64,000 bases of DNA from positions 6,761,098 through 6,825,097 of the forward strand of contig CAIIXF020000001.1 of the NCBI GenBank assembly GCA_903813345.2. The letters are read 5' to 3'. The DNA comes from Owenia fusiformis. Taxonomy: Eukaryota > Annelida > Polychaeta > Sabellida > Oweniidae. This document shows positions 12,301 through 21,619 of the stretch, piece after piece. Each line of letters opens with the position of its first letter. Within the stretch, counting starts at the first letter, position 1. The translations under genes were made by a program, and so were the position numbers. The notes under the pieces were generated by a model, which was not told the origin of the DNA, ran no database searches, and worked only from the letters and a program-made list of their open reading frames with translations.

Positions 12301-13772
12301 TTTTCTATTGCATTCTGTTTTTTTGATTTAGTTACATCAGATTTGTTTGCTTTGACTATTTTGGCCTTTTTGATGCTAGTGTTATCCTTGTGAGGTATAT
12401 CAACTAGTTTATTCAGATCAATTTCAATTGGATCAAGTCTAGTATCAACTACATCAGTTTCTTTGATTATATCTTGACTAGATGTAACAGTTTCACTTCC
12501 TTGTAATTCACTTTCAAGTTGTTCTAAACTAATAGCACCACTGTTAACACACTGTTTATATTCAACCTCAAAATTTTTGCCGGGTACTTCAGTGTCACAT
12601 AGTTCAGAGGAACTTTTGGATTCATTCTCTGGTTTCATGATTTCCTCATGATAACTGTCTTGAACAACTTTATTCATTTGCTGTTTGAAAGTTGACACAC
12701 GGTTCAGCCATTGTTGGTTTGAAGGCTTTGCCTTTTTCATTTTTGAGTGTAGGACATTCACCCAGTCTGTTGAAGTGAACACTGTTTTATTGCCGTCCTG
12801 TGTAAAAAACTTTGAAGTGTCTGTTGTCCTGTTTGGTACACTGTTCTGTATGAAAGAGTTGGGTAGTGTTGCCCTATGAGGCTTGAATATGCCTGGATTG
12901 AATGAACCATCACAGTTGCTGTAGTGTTGTATAACAGGACTAGTGTCAGTATTGCAAGAAGGTTTTAGTCTTTGTAACCTCCAGTCTAAAACTAAAGAAA
13001 AATGCATGTTGGATTATAAATGTACATCATATAAATTACCCACATTGATAGTTGACTAAGGGAGCATTTCAAAGAACGGTATCGGAAAATTAACTATATT
13101 TGCACAGTTACGGAGGGAGGGGGTCACTTGTCTTAAAAGTTAGCATTCCAACATCGTTCGTGGGAATTTTCTTACAGCATGCTCTTTTTGTCCAGTGCAC
13201 TTCTGATACAAAAAATAAATAAAAAACATGTACACAGCAAAAGTAAAATCATACAAAAAATGAGTGGCTATTAATTTGTTTTCATCGGTGATACCGAATT
13301 CACAAGTCAAGATTAACTTGTCCAATATTAAACCTACTGCTGATAATGTACAGAAATACAGATTTGAATGGTTATAGAAAAGACTATATTACATGTTATT
13401 TTAGATATAGTGTGACTTTCGAAACGACGCATATAAACATTTCTCAAACACAGTTATGAGAGCGGAGGGAGGGGGTCACAGAATAACTGTGCAAATACAG
13501 TTAATAATCCTAAATCTATGAAAACCAAGTATTTGTTGCTTGGAAGAACTTGCTCTGTAACTCATGTAATGATATCCCAAACAACTTCTTGACTTGCTTT
13601 AGTCTAAACTTAACTTCTTATTTGAAAATAGAAATAAAATTGTTACCTTTAACCAATTCTTGCTCTATGATACGCTTTTTGAAATTCTTTTTCTTTTTTG
13701 GCTTTTTTGTTCTTGGTGTAGAATTTACAATGGGCAAAGTGGAATAGCGATAAAAGCCCCTGGAAGTTCTTC
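322..13772 (-). CDS. POLRMT: Mitochondrial DNA-directed RNA polymerase, partial (20 exons; C-terminal catalytic part off the left edge)
   Basis: This enzyme transcribes mitochondrial DNA and primes its replication. Exons 5'->3': 13647-13772, 12093-12991, 11496-11624, 11038-11220, 10395-10463, 9649-9750, 9161-9313, 8792-8959, 8348-8479, 7780-7896, 7420-7461, 7149-7225, 6679-6742, 5904-6039, 5500-5633, 1658-1758, 1167-1287, 838-922, 553-664, 322-400. All have GT/AG borders and join in one frame of 1009 codons. A basic N-terminus ([12 protein letters not shown]) precedes a long poorly conserved extension. PPR-like helices follow ([14 protein letters not shown], then [12 protein letters not shown] and [11 protein letters not shown]), as in human POLRMT. 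The T7-like part has [47 protein letters not shown] and [18 protein letters not shown], and stops after [10 protein letters not shown]. The HQDGSCNGLQHYAA-type catalytic exons must lie left of base 1. The start codon is unresolved: either an exon near 16193-16260 or an ATG at 13842 read through the apparent acceptor at 13773. Confidence 0.95.
2316..2746 (-). repeat. 75-bp tandem array spanning a POLRMT exon end and splice donor, left block (six donors)
   Basis: Each 75-bp unit, read on the minus strand, holds the last 50 bases of the POLRMT exon ([17 protein letters not shown]) followed by the donor GTAAGT and about 25 bases of intron. Donors recur every 75 bp, with ACTTAC on the plus strand near 2341, 2416, 2491, 2566, 2641 and 2716. 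Because 75 is a multiple of three and the intron part has no stop, the array stays open as a 25-residue repeat. Copies differ by only a few bases, so the expansion looks recent. The block ends abruptly at the 2753-5225 transposon and continues on its other side. Confidence 0.95.
2753..5225. mobile_element. 2.5-kb DNA transposon with ~265-bp terminal inverted repeats, inserted in the POLRMT donor array
   Basis: Arms at about 2753-3022 and 4961-5225 are inverted copies beginning TAATCAGG(A/G)TTTGGTGTG. They are rich in a short motif, CACCAAGTCACACC, in both orientations, so each arm can itself fold. The element splits one 75-bp unit: CAGCTAC lies on the left and TACTGAG on the right, which suggests a TA or TAC target duplication. 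Six extra bases, CACTAG, lie between the left TAC and TAATCAGG. The interior has no transposase I can recognise, only an 82-codon ORF at 4170-4418 of unknown nature, so it is probably non-autonomous. The superfamily is not assigned. Confidence 0.85.
3600..4015. repeat. Three ~155-bp tandem repeats inside the 2753-5225 transposon
   Basis: The phrase ATAATGGAATGACCTGCTCA recurs near 3629, 3781 and 3945. Each copy is followed by GGGCAGATGACAATTTGACT and then, in the first two, by a run of CCCATAGAT motifs. The copies differ by small indels. Confidence 0.85.
5226..5550 (-). repeat. 75-bp POLRMT exon/donor array, right block (four donors, including the native one)
   Basis: This is the 5' part (in gene orientation) of the same array as 2316-2746. 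The native exon starts at 5633 after an AG acceptor and encodes [14 protein letters not shown] through [17 protein letters not shown]; its first donor is at 5498-5499. Three more copies of exon tail plus donor follow in tandem toward 5226, where the transposon begins. Using the native donor joins INKE to VLDIIIDVF of the exon at 1658-1758, which matches the family. Using a later donor would add one or more 25-residue units. Confidence 0.95.
5661..5700. repeat. Mariner-like transposon terminus (weak)
   Basis: CCAGGTCGTTCAATAAGTTT resembles the outer end of Tc1/mariner inverted repeats, and a close relative, CCAGGTTGTTCAATAAGTTC, occurs at 39768. No matching opposite end was found at either place. 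Confidence 0.35.
6165..6560. repeat. Copy of the 'aaaatggcggccattttg' repeat family
   Basis: This intronic stretch begins GGAAACGGCGACTCCACAGA, carries the CAAATCCCACCGAAC phrase and then AAAATGGCAGCCATTTTG-type blocks. The same order of motifs appears in the larger array at 56533-57682, so both belong to one repeat family. Confidence 0.6.
9415..9530. repeat. Dispersed repeat, copy 1
   Basis: CACCTGCCATTTGTTACAGA followed by GCTGAATGCC is shared with copies at 25390-25480 and 29725-29790. It looks like an interspersed short element. No pol III boxes were recognised. Confidence 0.55.
9950..10250 (+). repeat. Intronic inverted-repeat arm (left) around three POLRMT exons
   Basis: This arm matches the reverse complement of 11765-12065 over nearly its whole length, for example CAAAATATTTTCTACAAAAT and CAATGAAACTTTTTG, with roughly one difference in four or five bases. 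Exons 10395-10463, 11038-11220 and 11496-11624 lie between the arms. Confidence 0.8.
11765..12065 (-). repeat. Intronic inverted-repeat arm (right) around three POLRMT exons
   Basis: This is the partner of the arm at 9950-10250, in opposite orientation. Its right edge lies only about 28 bases from the donor side of the large exon at 12093. Confidence 0.8.
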
Positions 13773-16300
13773 CTACAATTATAAAAAAAACTAAATTATT
13801 CATTATCATGTGGATCGAGTTAGAGACAACAAATAGTAGCATTAAGTTATTTTGTACAAATAGGTGTTATATTCATTTGATCTAAGCTGTTTGACATGTG
13901 TTTCTTAAAAAATTCTATAAATTGGCCTTAGGGTATCATTAGCAAGTTATACCAATATGAAAGAGATTGGTCACATACTTTGTTAGAATTGACAAATTCA
14001 AAAATATATGGTACATGGATGTCAAAAATCCAATATCAGAGCTGCGTAATGAGACCTTCATAGCATTTGTGCCTGCTATCAGGTGATTGAATCTGTCATT
14101 TAGTTTTAGTCTCAAAAACACCATACCTGCGTGTCAGGTTTATTGATTTGTTTCATTGTTCTCTGTTTCCAAAATACATAAATACATACATTCTGTCCAA
14201 AATATTAGTTGGTTAATATTAATATTAGTTTAATTGTTGGGACATTAAATGTTAAAATTCAAGAAAATATGCAAACTATATGACTTATCAATTAATTTGT
14301 ATCAGCATTGTAGTCCTGATTTTCATCTTCAATTCATCAAGGTAATTATCCAACTACACAATTTGGAATAGGTTTCAGCTGTGGGTGAGGTTTGCCTTAT
14401 CAAAGTCAAAAATTTTTAAAAAAGCAATCCGAGCCCACGTTTATGGGGGTAATGCACCCTGGCCTCAACACATGAATCTAGCTTTGAAAATCAGTTGCGC
14501 ACATCCCTGGGTCAATAGGTTATGACAAATCACTCATATTCTATGTCATCAGGTGACTTCCACGTCCATAATGGCCAGGTATATATATGCCTATATGGCA
14601 AGGAGGGTTGGCATTTGTGTTTATAATTGACATGGCCCCTATGGATCAGAGAAATGAGCAAGCATCTTTATGGGAAAACTCACATGTACAGTGGGGGACA
14701 AAAATAAAACTCAACGTTCACAGGTTGTCACAATGAGCTAATTTCAAAGTTTCATGTCTCAAACTCTCCCAAGCGGTAGAAAAATAATTCCCGTTCACTA
14801 AAGTAGCACAATAAATGAATCCAAAGCTTCATACCTGCAAATAATGGATAAATTCCTACCAAATCGAATGAATGTTTTCATGAATCGCCATGTTTGTTAT
14901 CCAAGGAAGGTTGACTCCCAGAATGCAACATCAGTTAACCGTATTTACTCATCACAAGTTTCAAAATGGCGGAACAGCATTTTGAAAGCTGGCACGTGTC
15001 ATGTTGCATTCTGGGAGCCAATCCTCTGTTCCAGCGCAATCGAGCGACAAAATCACCTCAATATTTGAAGAGTCGGCATAACATGTGAATATCCACTTTT
15101 GAAGTTCTTATTTGTCATTAGGGACACAAATTCCACTGTATTTGGACTTACTAAGACAGAGAAAATAGAGCACTGAATACACTGAGGTAAGAATATATTA
15201 CATGTGCGACAGCATGTAATTTTCATAGCTTTTGCAATTCTTTATGATCCCCACTGTAGAAGTATCGAAAAATTTGTTACATGTATCTACAAAATAAGCC
15301 ATGACTGAAGGCTGGGCATGAACCAGAGCCATTTTAGCCACGGACCTCTGCCAGATTACCTTCTGTGTCTAGGCTCAATAAAATTACTCATTTATCCTTT
15401 GAGCCTACTACCAATAGGGGCTGGATCTGGCTCCGGATCTGTGATTTTAGTCACAGATATTGGCCAGATCGTTTTGTAGTAGGATCTCATAGGCTCAAAG
15501 AATAATTCACAAGATACGACACTAAATTGGAAAATTTCAAAAAAATATGACCACCTTTCAAAAATGTTCCTTATACAAAATGGTACCTGCTTCCCCATGA
15601 CAGATTTTGCACTTATTTTATAGCTGAGATCTTCATCTTTCTATTTCTACTTGTTTGGTTCGAGTAAATAACCTATGGATGCAGTTATTTGACTTTTAAT
15701 ACGGCGAATATTTTTCACGAGATCCGGACTCTTGTGTGTCCAAATATCATTGTACTGATGACGTCACATTTCTGGAACCACGGGAGCAACATTCAGATTT
15801 GGACAGACAAGAGTCCGGCGATTAAATATCACTGTTTTGGCCTCTTATCAATGCAGCATTGCTTGAATAACGGTCATTGGTGATAAAAAAGTTAAAGAAT
15901 AACAAGATGCTTCGAATGAGGTATGATTTGTCTCATATTTTTCTAGTTCAACGTCGTTAAACTCAATAACGGCGTTCTTTATTATTAGGAATTTTCTTGG
16001 GGCCATTATTGAGTTTAACCTCCTTACTATTCTTTCCTTTGATGCAAGTTCTGAATCCATCGAAACCATTTTTCCGCGATAACGTGCAACTGATACTTGA
16101 CAATAATATAAAAACACATAACATCAAGCGATTTAACACAATATTATTGTGTTAAATGTTCATTTATACGAGTAAAATGAGGCTACACTTACCAATCTCT
16201 ACAGTGACATTTCCGCATGTCTGTCATTGTGTCTGTTCGTCTGAGTGTCCCGGATCGTAAAATTAAACTACCAGCGAAACGAAATTGTTGTCAAATAGAT
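13773..16300 (-). other. POLRMT 5' region: first intron(s) and a candidate first exon near 16193-16260
   Basis: A minus-strand ATG near 16230 reads MTDMRKCHCRDW and ends at a good donor (TTG|GTAAGT, exon edge 16193). Joined to the acceptor at 13773, however, it enters the wrong frame, so this exon may be untranslated or wrongly called. The remainder includes a hairpin at about 15945-16020 built on GTTAAACTCAATAA, and the Tc1-like remnant listed separately. Confidence 0.4.
14692..15257. mobile_element. Possible Tc1/mariner-type element
   Basis: The left end CAGTGGGGGACAAAAATAAA follows a TA. The right end, read inverted, begins CAGTGGGGATCATAAAG and is also bordered by TA. Inside, GACTCCCAGAATGCAAC and GTTGCATTCTGGGAGCC form a second inverted pair. 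The right end is clearly diverged, so the outer boundary is only probable. Confidence 0.45.
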
Positions 16301-16962
16301 TGATAATTATTATCGCCATTACTCGGGATAAAAAGATCAATTTTGAGGATAACAGGTATCTTTGATTAATTTATATAGCGCATATATACACGCAAAATAG
16401 TTATTAATTGCAAACCAACTGTTCGTTAATGCAGTGCCGTGATGACGGTTAATTCCTGAAACGATTTGCAATTTCGATGTTACCGAAACTGACCGACATT
16501 TTCGTCATATTCCAAACCTGTCTCCAATACTTTCGTAATTATGCATCAATAGGGTCTAAGGGGGATACGGGACGGGGTGTATGTGTTTATAAGGTATGTA
16601 TGCATGCTTGAATCACATTCTTTGTGTAATATTGCCATGTTTTCATGGTTCAATTAGTTCCGCTTGTCGAAACCTGCTGAACGATTAAATTAACGCATCA
16701 AAGGCAAAATGGTCATGGAGGTTAGACCTAGCCGGGCCATAACACATGTCAGATAAGAAACGAGGCCCGGGCTAGGTCTAATGTTGTTGGACTAATATTT
16801 TTCAGAAATGGCTCCATATTCGTCATTTTAAAATTTGAAATTTTCTGAGGTGTCTCATCTTGAGGAATATTTATTGAGCTACTGATCCTACTACAAAAGA
16901 ATCTTGCCGGGATCTATGATTTTAGTCACAATTTTTTTCATTTTCAGTAGACTAGTCTAGAC
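16300..16962. other. Intergenic, nothing recognised
   Basis: No exon, known repeat end or RNA gene was recognised between the POLRMT 5' region and the hAT-like element. A POLRMT promoter would be expected here. Confidence 0.4.
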
Positions 16963-17841
16963 TAGTGTTGTCGCGATGTGCCATAATCGTACATCGATGC
17001 ATCGGCAATTTCAGGAGTAAACATCGATGCATATCGCGATGTACATCGAGAAAAAGTCCGAGAAAAGTGCACTGAAATACCGAACGCTAATGCACTAAAA
17101 TACCGAACAGAACAAATTAATAAGAGTACGCTGGTACATACGGGAACTTCTAGTAACGGTGAAATGAAAGTAAAAAGTATTTTTTTTAGATTAATGGTTC
17201 ATTTCGACTAGCTAAAGCAGTTTTAAAGCGAAAGAATATCAGAAAACATTTGAAAATGAAATAAGTCATGAGAAAGGTAAGCGATTTGCGTCAAAATAAG
17301 ATAAGAAAGGGTGATTTTTAGCAAATTCAATTTTTTTTAAAAACATCGATGTTTTGTTTCAGACATCGATGCATCGCCAGAATCAGCTTTGGCGATGTAT
17401 ATCGCGATGTATCGATTAAGGTACAGCTGGAAAGTAACATTTTGGTAAAAAATTGCTATACCTGCACATGTTATTTTCTGGTACAAAATAAAGTATGAAG
17501 CCATGTGTCAATTTCCTTGCTTTTTTCAGGAAAGTATCATTACATTGTCTTCTTTTAAAATATCTGGTAGGCGTTCAATGGGAACTCCAGGAAATTCTGA
17601 TATTTCACACTTTCTATTTTTCCAAATTTTCTTTCAAAGTTTCCAGACAACACAGGAGCTACCATTGACCTGTTTCCAGATATTCTAAAAGAAGATAGTG
17701 TAATGATACTTTCCTGAAAAAAGCAAGGAAATTGATACATGCCTTCATACTTTATTTTGTACCAGAAAATAACATGTGCAGGTATGGCAATTTTTTACCA
17801 AAATGTTACTTTCCAGCTGTACCTTAATCGCGACAACACTA
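16963..17841. mobile_element. hAT-like non-autonomous transposon with an internal palindrome
   Basis: The ends are TAGTGTTGTCGCGAT and its inverse ATCGCGACAACACTA, the TAG/CTA type seen in many hAT elements. The flanks are GTCTAGAC (16955-16962) and GTCTAGTT (17842-17849), an 8-bp target duplication with two changes. ACATCGATGCATCG motifs repeat just inside the left end. The right half is a large foldback: about 17418-17610 reappears inverted at 17640-17828. No transposase was found. Confidence 0.85.
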
Positions 17842-17849
17842 GTCTAGTT

Positions 17850-18502
17850 TCTAGACTAACCTGTCTCCTGTGCTACTATCCTTACCTTTTTCGTGAATTG
17901 TTGATTGAAGAGTTTCACAATTAAGGCATCTTTGGAAGGAAACAAATTTATTTTGTACATTGGCAGCATCGGATATCTTAAGGTGTAGTCTTAATCCATG
18001 AATTCGAAAAATTTGTGACATTTTCACGTTTTAAAAATTATACAACCGGAAGTCAAAGTTTGGGAGCATATGATTTTTTATTTCAATAAATGTATTTTCA
18101 ATTAACGTATTTGAGAATGAATTTTATAAACATAGGCTATCTAGAAATTTAGAAAATCGAATCGCCTGGACATTAAGATATGCAATCATGCTACAACATT
18201 TGAGTAAATGTGTTTTGAAATTTGAATACTAAGCAGGAAGTATTGCCTGCGCATGCTCAATTGACCGCCAATTTTGATTTTTGATTTTAGGACATCTTAT
18301 CATGCAATTATCAAATACATAGCTATTTCAATTACATGTTTTCGTGAACCTAAGAATCTTGAATAAAATTTAGACATTTCCAATGAAAAGCTGTGCATGT
18401 AGATCTAAAGGTAGGTAGATATTTTACGATTCGAAAAAAATCTAAGTTACAAAACAAGGCAAGCCACAAGAACCTCAAGTGGCGTACATGTATCAACTGA
18501 CA
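17850..18502. other. Intergenic, nothing recognised
   Basis: AT-rich sequence without a supported gene or repeat boundary. Confidence 0.4.
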
Positions 18503-18504
18503 TA

Positions 18505-18741
18505 CAGTTGGGGACATAAATAAATGACAGGTGGATTTGCTGAAGTGAGGATTTGCCATGTTAAAAATAAGAGAATTTTCAAGAGGCCATACATCAGTGG
18601 ATGAGATTATACAAAATGTAAAATATACAAATTTTAAGGGATATATATCTAGACAATATTGGGAATTATGGGCTTTCAGACCACCATAATTAGGAAATGG
18701 TGATCGAAAATCGACCTGTCATTTATTTTTGTCCCCAACTG
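18505..18741. mobile_element. 237-bp Tc1/mariner-type MITE
   Basis: CAGTTGGGGACATAAATAAA and its inverse are both bordered by TA (18503-18504 and 18742-18743), the standard Tc1/mariner target duplication. The interior is AT-rich and non-coding. Confidence 0.9.
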
Positions 18742-18823
18742 TATCAGATATTGGTTGCCAAAGCTGGAAGAATAAGTTTATGTTCTTTTTACCTATTCTT
18801 CAAGATTCGGCCACAAATAGATG

Positions 18824-19197
18824 CAGGGTTCTCCCCAGAATCTAATTGCATGGCGCTCCCCCCTGCTCACCTAATTTTCCCCCCTGTTCCCCCCCTGCTT
18901 GCTTCATCCCCCCTGTTCCCCCCTGCTTGCTTCACCTGCCCAGGGTCCTCAATATAATCATAAATGGGCCATATTATCATGTAGTATTATTAAATAAAAG
19001 GTTTTCTAAATGAGATTTGGTGTTTATTTACATTTTGCAACCCTGTAACCATATGAGAGCTGCTGAAGTACATATTGACAAAGTACGCGAGTGATGCAAG
19101 CGGCAAAAATTGATACAAAAATCACGCGAGCGAAGAGAGTGGCGTTACTTGTTAAAAAATCCCCCCCTGCTATCAAAAAATCCTGGGGAGATCACTG
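18824..19197. mobile_element. 374-bp MITE with 5-bp target duplication AGATG
   Basis: The ends CAGGGTTCTCCCCAG and (inverted) CAGTGATCTCCCCAG are directly flanked by AGATG on both sides (18819-18823, 19198-19202). The interior is strongly C-biased near both ends (CCCCCCTGC runs). The family is not assigned; a CAGGG start is hAT-like, but hAT elements normally duplicate 8 bp. Confidence 0.75.
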
Positions 19198-19202
19198 AGA
19201 TG

Positions 19203-19618
19203 TGTTGATACAGTTTCCAGATGTTCCTGAGACAAAAGATAGCAATGAACATCTTCATGAACTTCATGATGAAGTTCAATGAAATCAATGTAAGATCTAG
19301 GCCGCCCCCACAAAGCTAAACTTATTGATGTTATTTTGTTGGATTTAATCTATACTACATTTTATTTGGTAACCTATTAGCTTGGGGTCTTTTGTAAAAT
19401 GTCGATGTATAGAGTTAATTCGACCATGCAGTTATTTCGACCATGGTCATGAATCAAAATTCCATGTTTGGCCATCTTGGATTAAGATGTCACTTATTGG
19501 AGATGGATTTGGTTCAAATGTTGTAGGCTAATGCTGTCATGGGCATAGAACCTTTCAAGCAAGCCACTGAATTTCAAAATGGCAAGCATTTTTCATATAA
19601 AAATTAATTAATTTCTGA
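19203..19618. other. Intergenic, nothing recognised
   Basis: No supported gene or element ends were seen. Confidence 0.4.
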
Positions 19619-19620
19619 TA

Positions 19621-21114
19621 ACTTTAAACACGGGATACTAGAGTATCCGCGTATATTCAGTATGACCGGTTCTTAGGCTACGAATATGACCTGTTTTGGA
19701 AAGTCATGAGAGGCACAGCTGCTTAAAAATGGAAAATAAAGGTTAACTTCTATATTATCCTTTTTGAAATTGTGTTTGTTGAATATAGTTTATGCTGTAT
19801 TTAATAGTAATGTAACAAAAAAATGTTAAACATGAGCTATTTTAGCAATGTAACTGTTCTTAATGGAATATCAATCAGAAAGTACAGATTTCTCGCCTTA
19901 GAGCCAAATCATTAATATCACAGTAGAAAAAAACAAATCCCAAACCTTTTTATGTCTAACCTGAACAAGATCTCCAAATCTCAGTTTATATGATCCCCCG
20001 TAGAGTGAGCAAGAGAAGGATTTATCTTTTCCCAGAGGATACGCTTGTGAAATGTCATGGAAACGAGTGTAACACGGCCCACTGATTGATGTGATCGGAA
20101 TGTTACCGGTGTAGAACATGTAGAATACGAGTGTATGCTCCTCAATAAGAGGTGTTACTGATGCTGCCATCTGAAAAATGTTGTATTTTAAGTTAAATGT
20201 GTAGTTTCAGCAATTTGGTTACAGAGTAATATGTTATATTTTCAAATACATGATAAACTTTTCTTTCCATACATTGTAATGTATTGGTATAAAACCTGTC
20301 TTATTATAGGTGATCTAAAAGCATATTTTGCCATTACTTTCGCCAACATTCTGAAATCGGGTCAACTGATTTAACCACAAATCTACAAAAGGTCTGAAAT
20401 GGGACAACATAATTATAATCAAACAAGGCTATTGTTTTCGGTCTACGTTTAACTGAATTCTTTTGGAAAAAATAGGCTCTGGACACTATAACTTATAAGT
20501 CATCTACTCTTATTTAGTTCTTCCCACTTTATATTGGAGACCTACTGCAAGCGTCTGAAGAGCCTCAACATTCTGGTATTTCGAATTACCTTTTGCATCT
20601 GTCACCGCTAAAAGTCGTATCCAAACACCGGTTAAATGCCGATCCAAGACATTTCACAACCGTATTCTCCAATAATGGGGCACCAGTGACATTCGTATTC
20701 TCAAAAATTCAAAGATGTATCATATTTGGACAGAGCAGGCTAAATTATTTAAAATATTCATGACTAATTCGTAGATCTAGCTATATATTATACATAAGAT
20801 GTGTCATCCTCTTCGGAGTTGCGTTGTGTTACACAAAAACTGATCAAAGATGCTGGAAACTAGGATTTTATGGCTTCAATCTAATATTAATACGTTTTCT
20901 CTTGATTAAGGCCCCTTGTGATATGCCTGGCATTATAAGTATACCAAGTATCATTCATTGACCAAGTAGGATAAAAAGAAAACGTTCGAAAGTGTTCATA
21001 AATAGCAAGTACTCACCTCGTCTGTTTATAGGAACAGAAATACGGTCACACTCGTAAGCTTAGAACCGGTCATACTCAATATACGCGGATACTCTAGTTA
21101 CCCGTGTTTAAAGC
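19621..21114. mobile_element. 1.5-kb inverted-repeat element with TA target duplication, carrying an exon-like ORF
   Basis: About 55-bp terminal arms start (A/G)CTTTAAACACGGG and continue CTAGAGTATCCGCGTATATT, with TA on both sides (19619-19620, 21115-21116). The interior holds a minus-strand open stretch bounded by splice-like signals, listed separately, and a donor-like CAGACGAG|GTGAGT near 21016. No transposase motif is recognisable. Confidence 0.75.
19960..20170 (-). CDS. Exon-like ORF of unknown function inside the 19621-21114 element
   Basis: The ATG lies directly after an AG acceptor (TTTTTCAG|ATG). The frame reads MAASVTPLIEEHTLVFYM and ends near KLRFGDLVQ at a donor-like CAG|GTTAGA; past it the frame stays open to 19898. 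I do not recognise the family. It could be a captured host exon, part of a small element-encoded protein, or a chance ORF. It lies wholly within the inverted repeats, so it probably travels with the element. Confidence 0.35.
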
Positions 21115-21116
21115 TA

Positions 21117-21619
21117 TGTGGAATTTGGTCTCATTTCATTATAGCCATCGTTTTTCATTAAAAATGTAATCTTTGACAACTAAGATACCAGTTGACAGAT
21201 TTGGTTCAAATCATATATGCATATTACAAAATCTTCACCACTATCCATTGCCCCTCTGGCTCTACATATCTAACCCTATCCACAAATTGGTTAAATTCAC
21301 TGCTATAAACATGTTGTCATCTTGAGTTCTTTTGACTTTTCTGATGCCTGATTTTTGAAATTGTGCCAAATGCACCAATTAAGATAATGAATTTGCCATG
21401 TTTTTAGATCCATCTTCACCTCAATTGATACAATGTAGCAATTTGTGACATTGATAGACAGGTATCAGATATGTCAATCAACATAACTTTTGATGATCTT
21501 TCCAATGATATATCACACTTAACTTGGTACCATCCATTAAGGTTTTGGATGTAGCAGGAGGGACAGGACTTTTGTTCAGTGAGACTTTTTGTGTGAAATT
21601 TATATCTTTTTCTTTCCAG
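21117..21619. other. Intergenic / TRAIP upstream region
   Basis: The TRAIP start exon begins at an AG acceptor (TCTTTCCAG, 21611-21619), so an untranslated first exon may lie in or before this stretch. It could not be placed. Confidence 0.4.

Noticed and set aside
15848-16117. 89-residue minus-strand protein upstream of POLRMT
   Set aside because: It spans a local hairpin (GTTAAACTCAATAA inverted pair), has no recognised domain, and its donor/phase does not connect to the POLRMT frame.
16193-16260. First coding exon of POLRMT (MTDMRKCHCRDW)
   Set aside because: It has a good donor, but joining to the acceptor at 13773 enters a frame that stops at the end of the next exon. It is kept only as a candidate untranslated exon.
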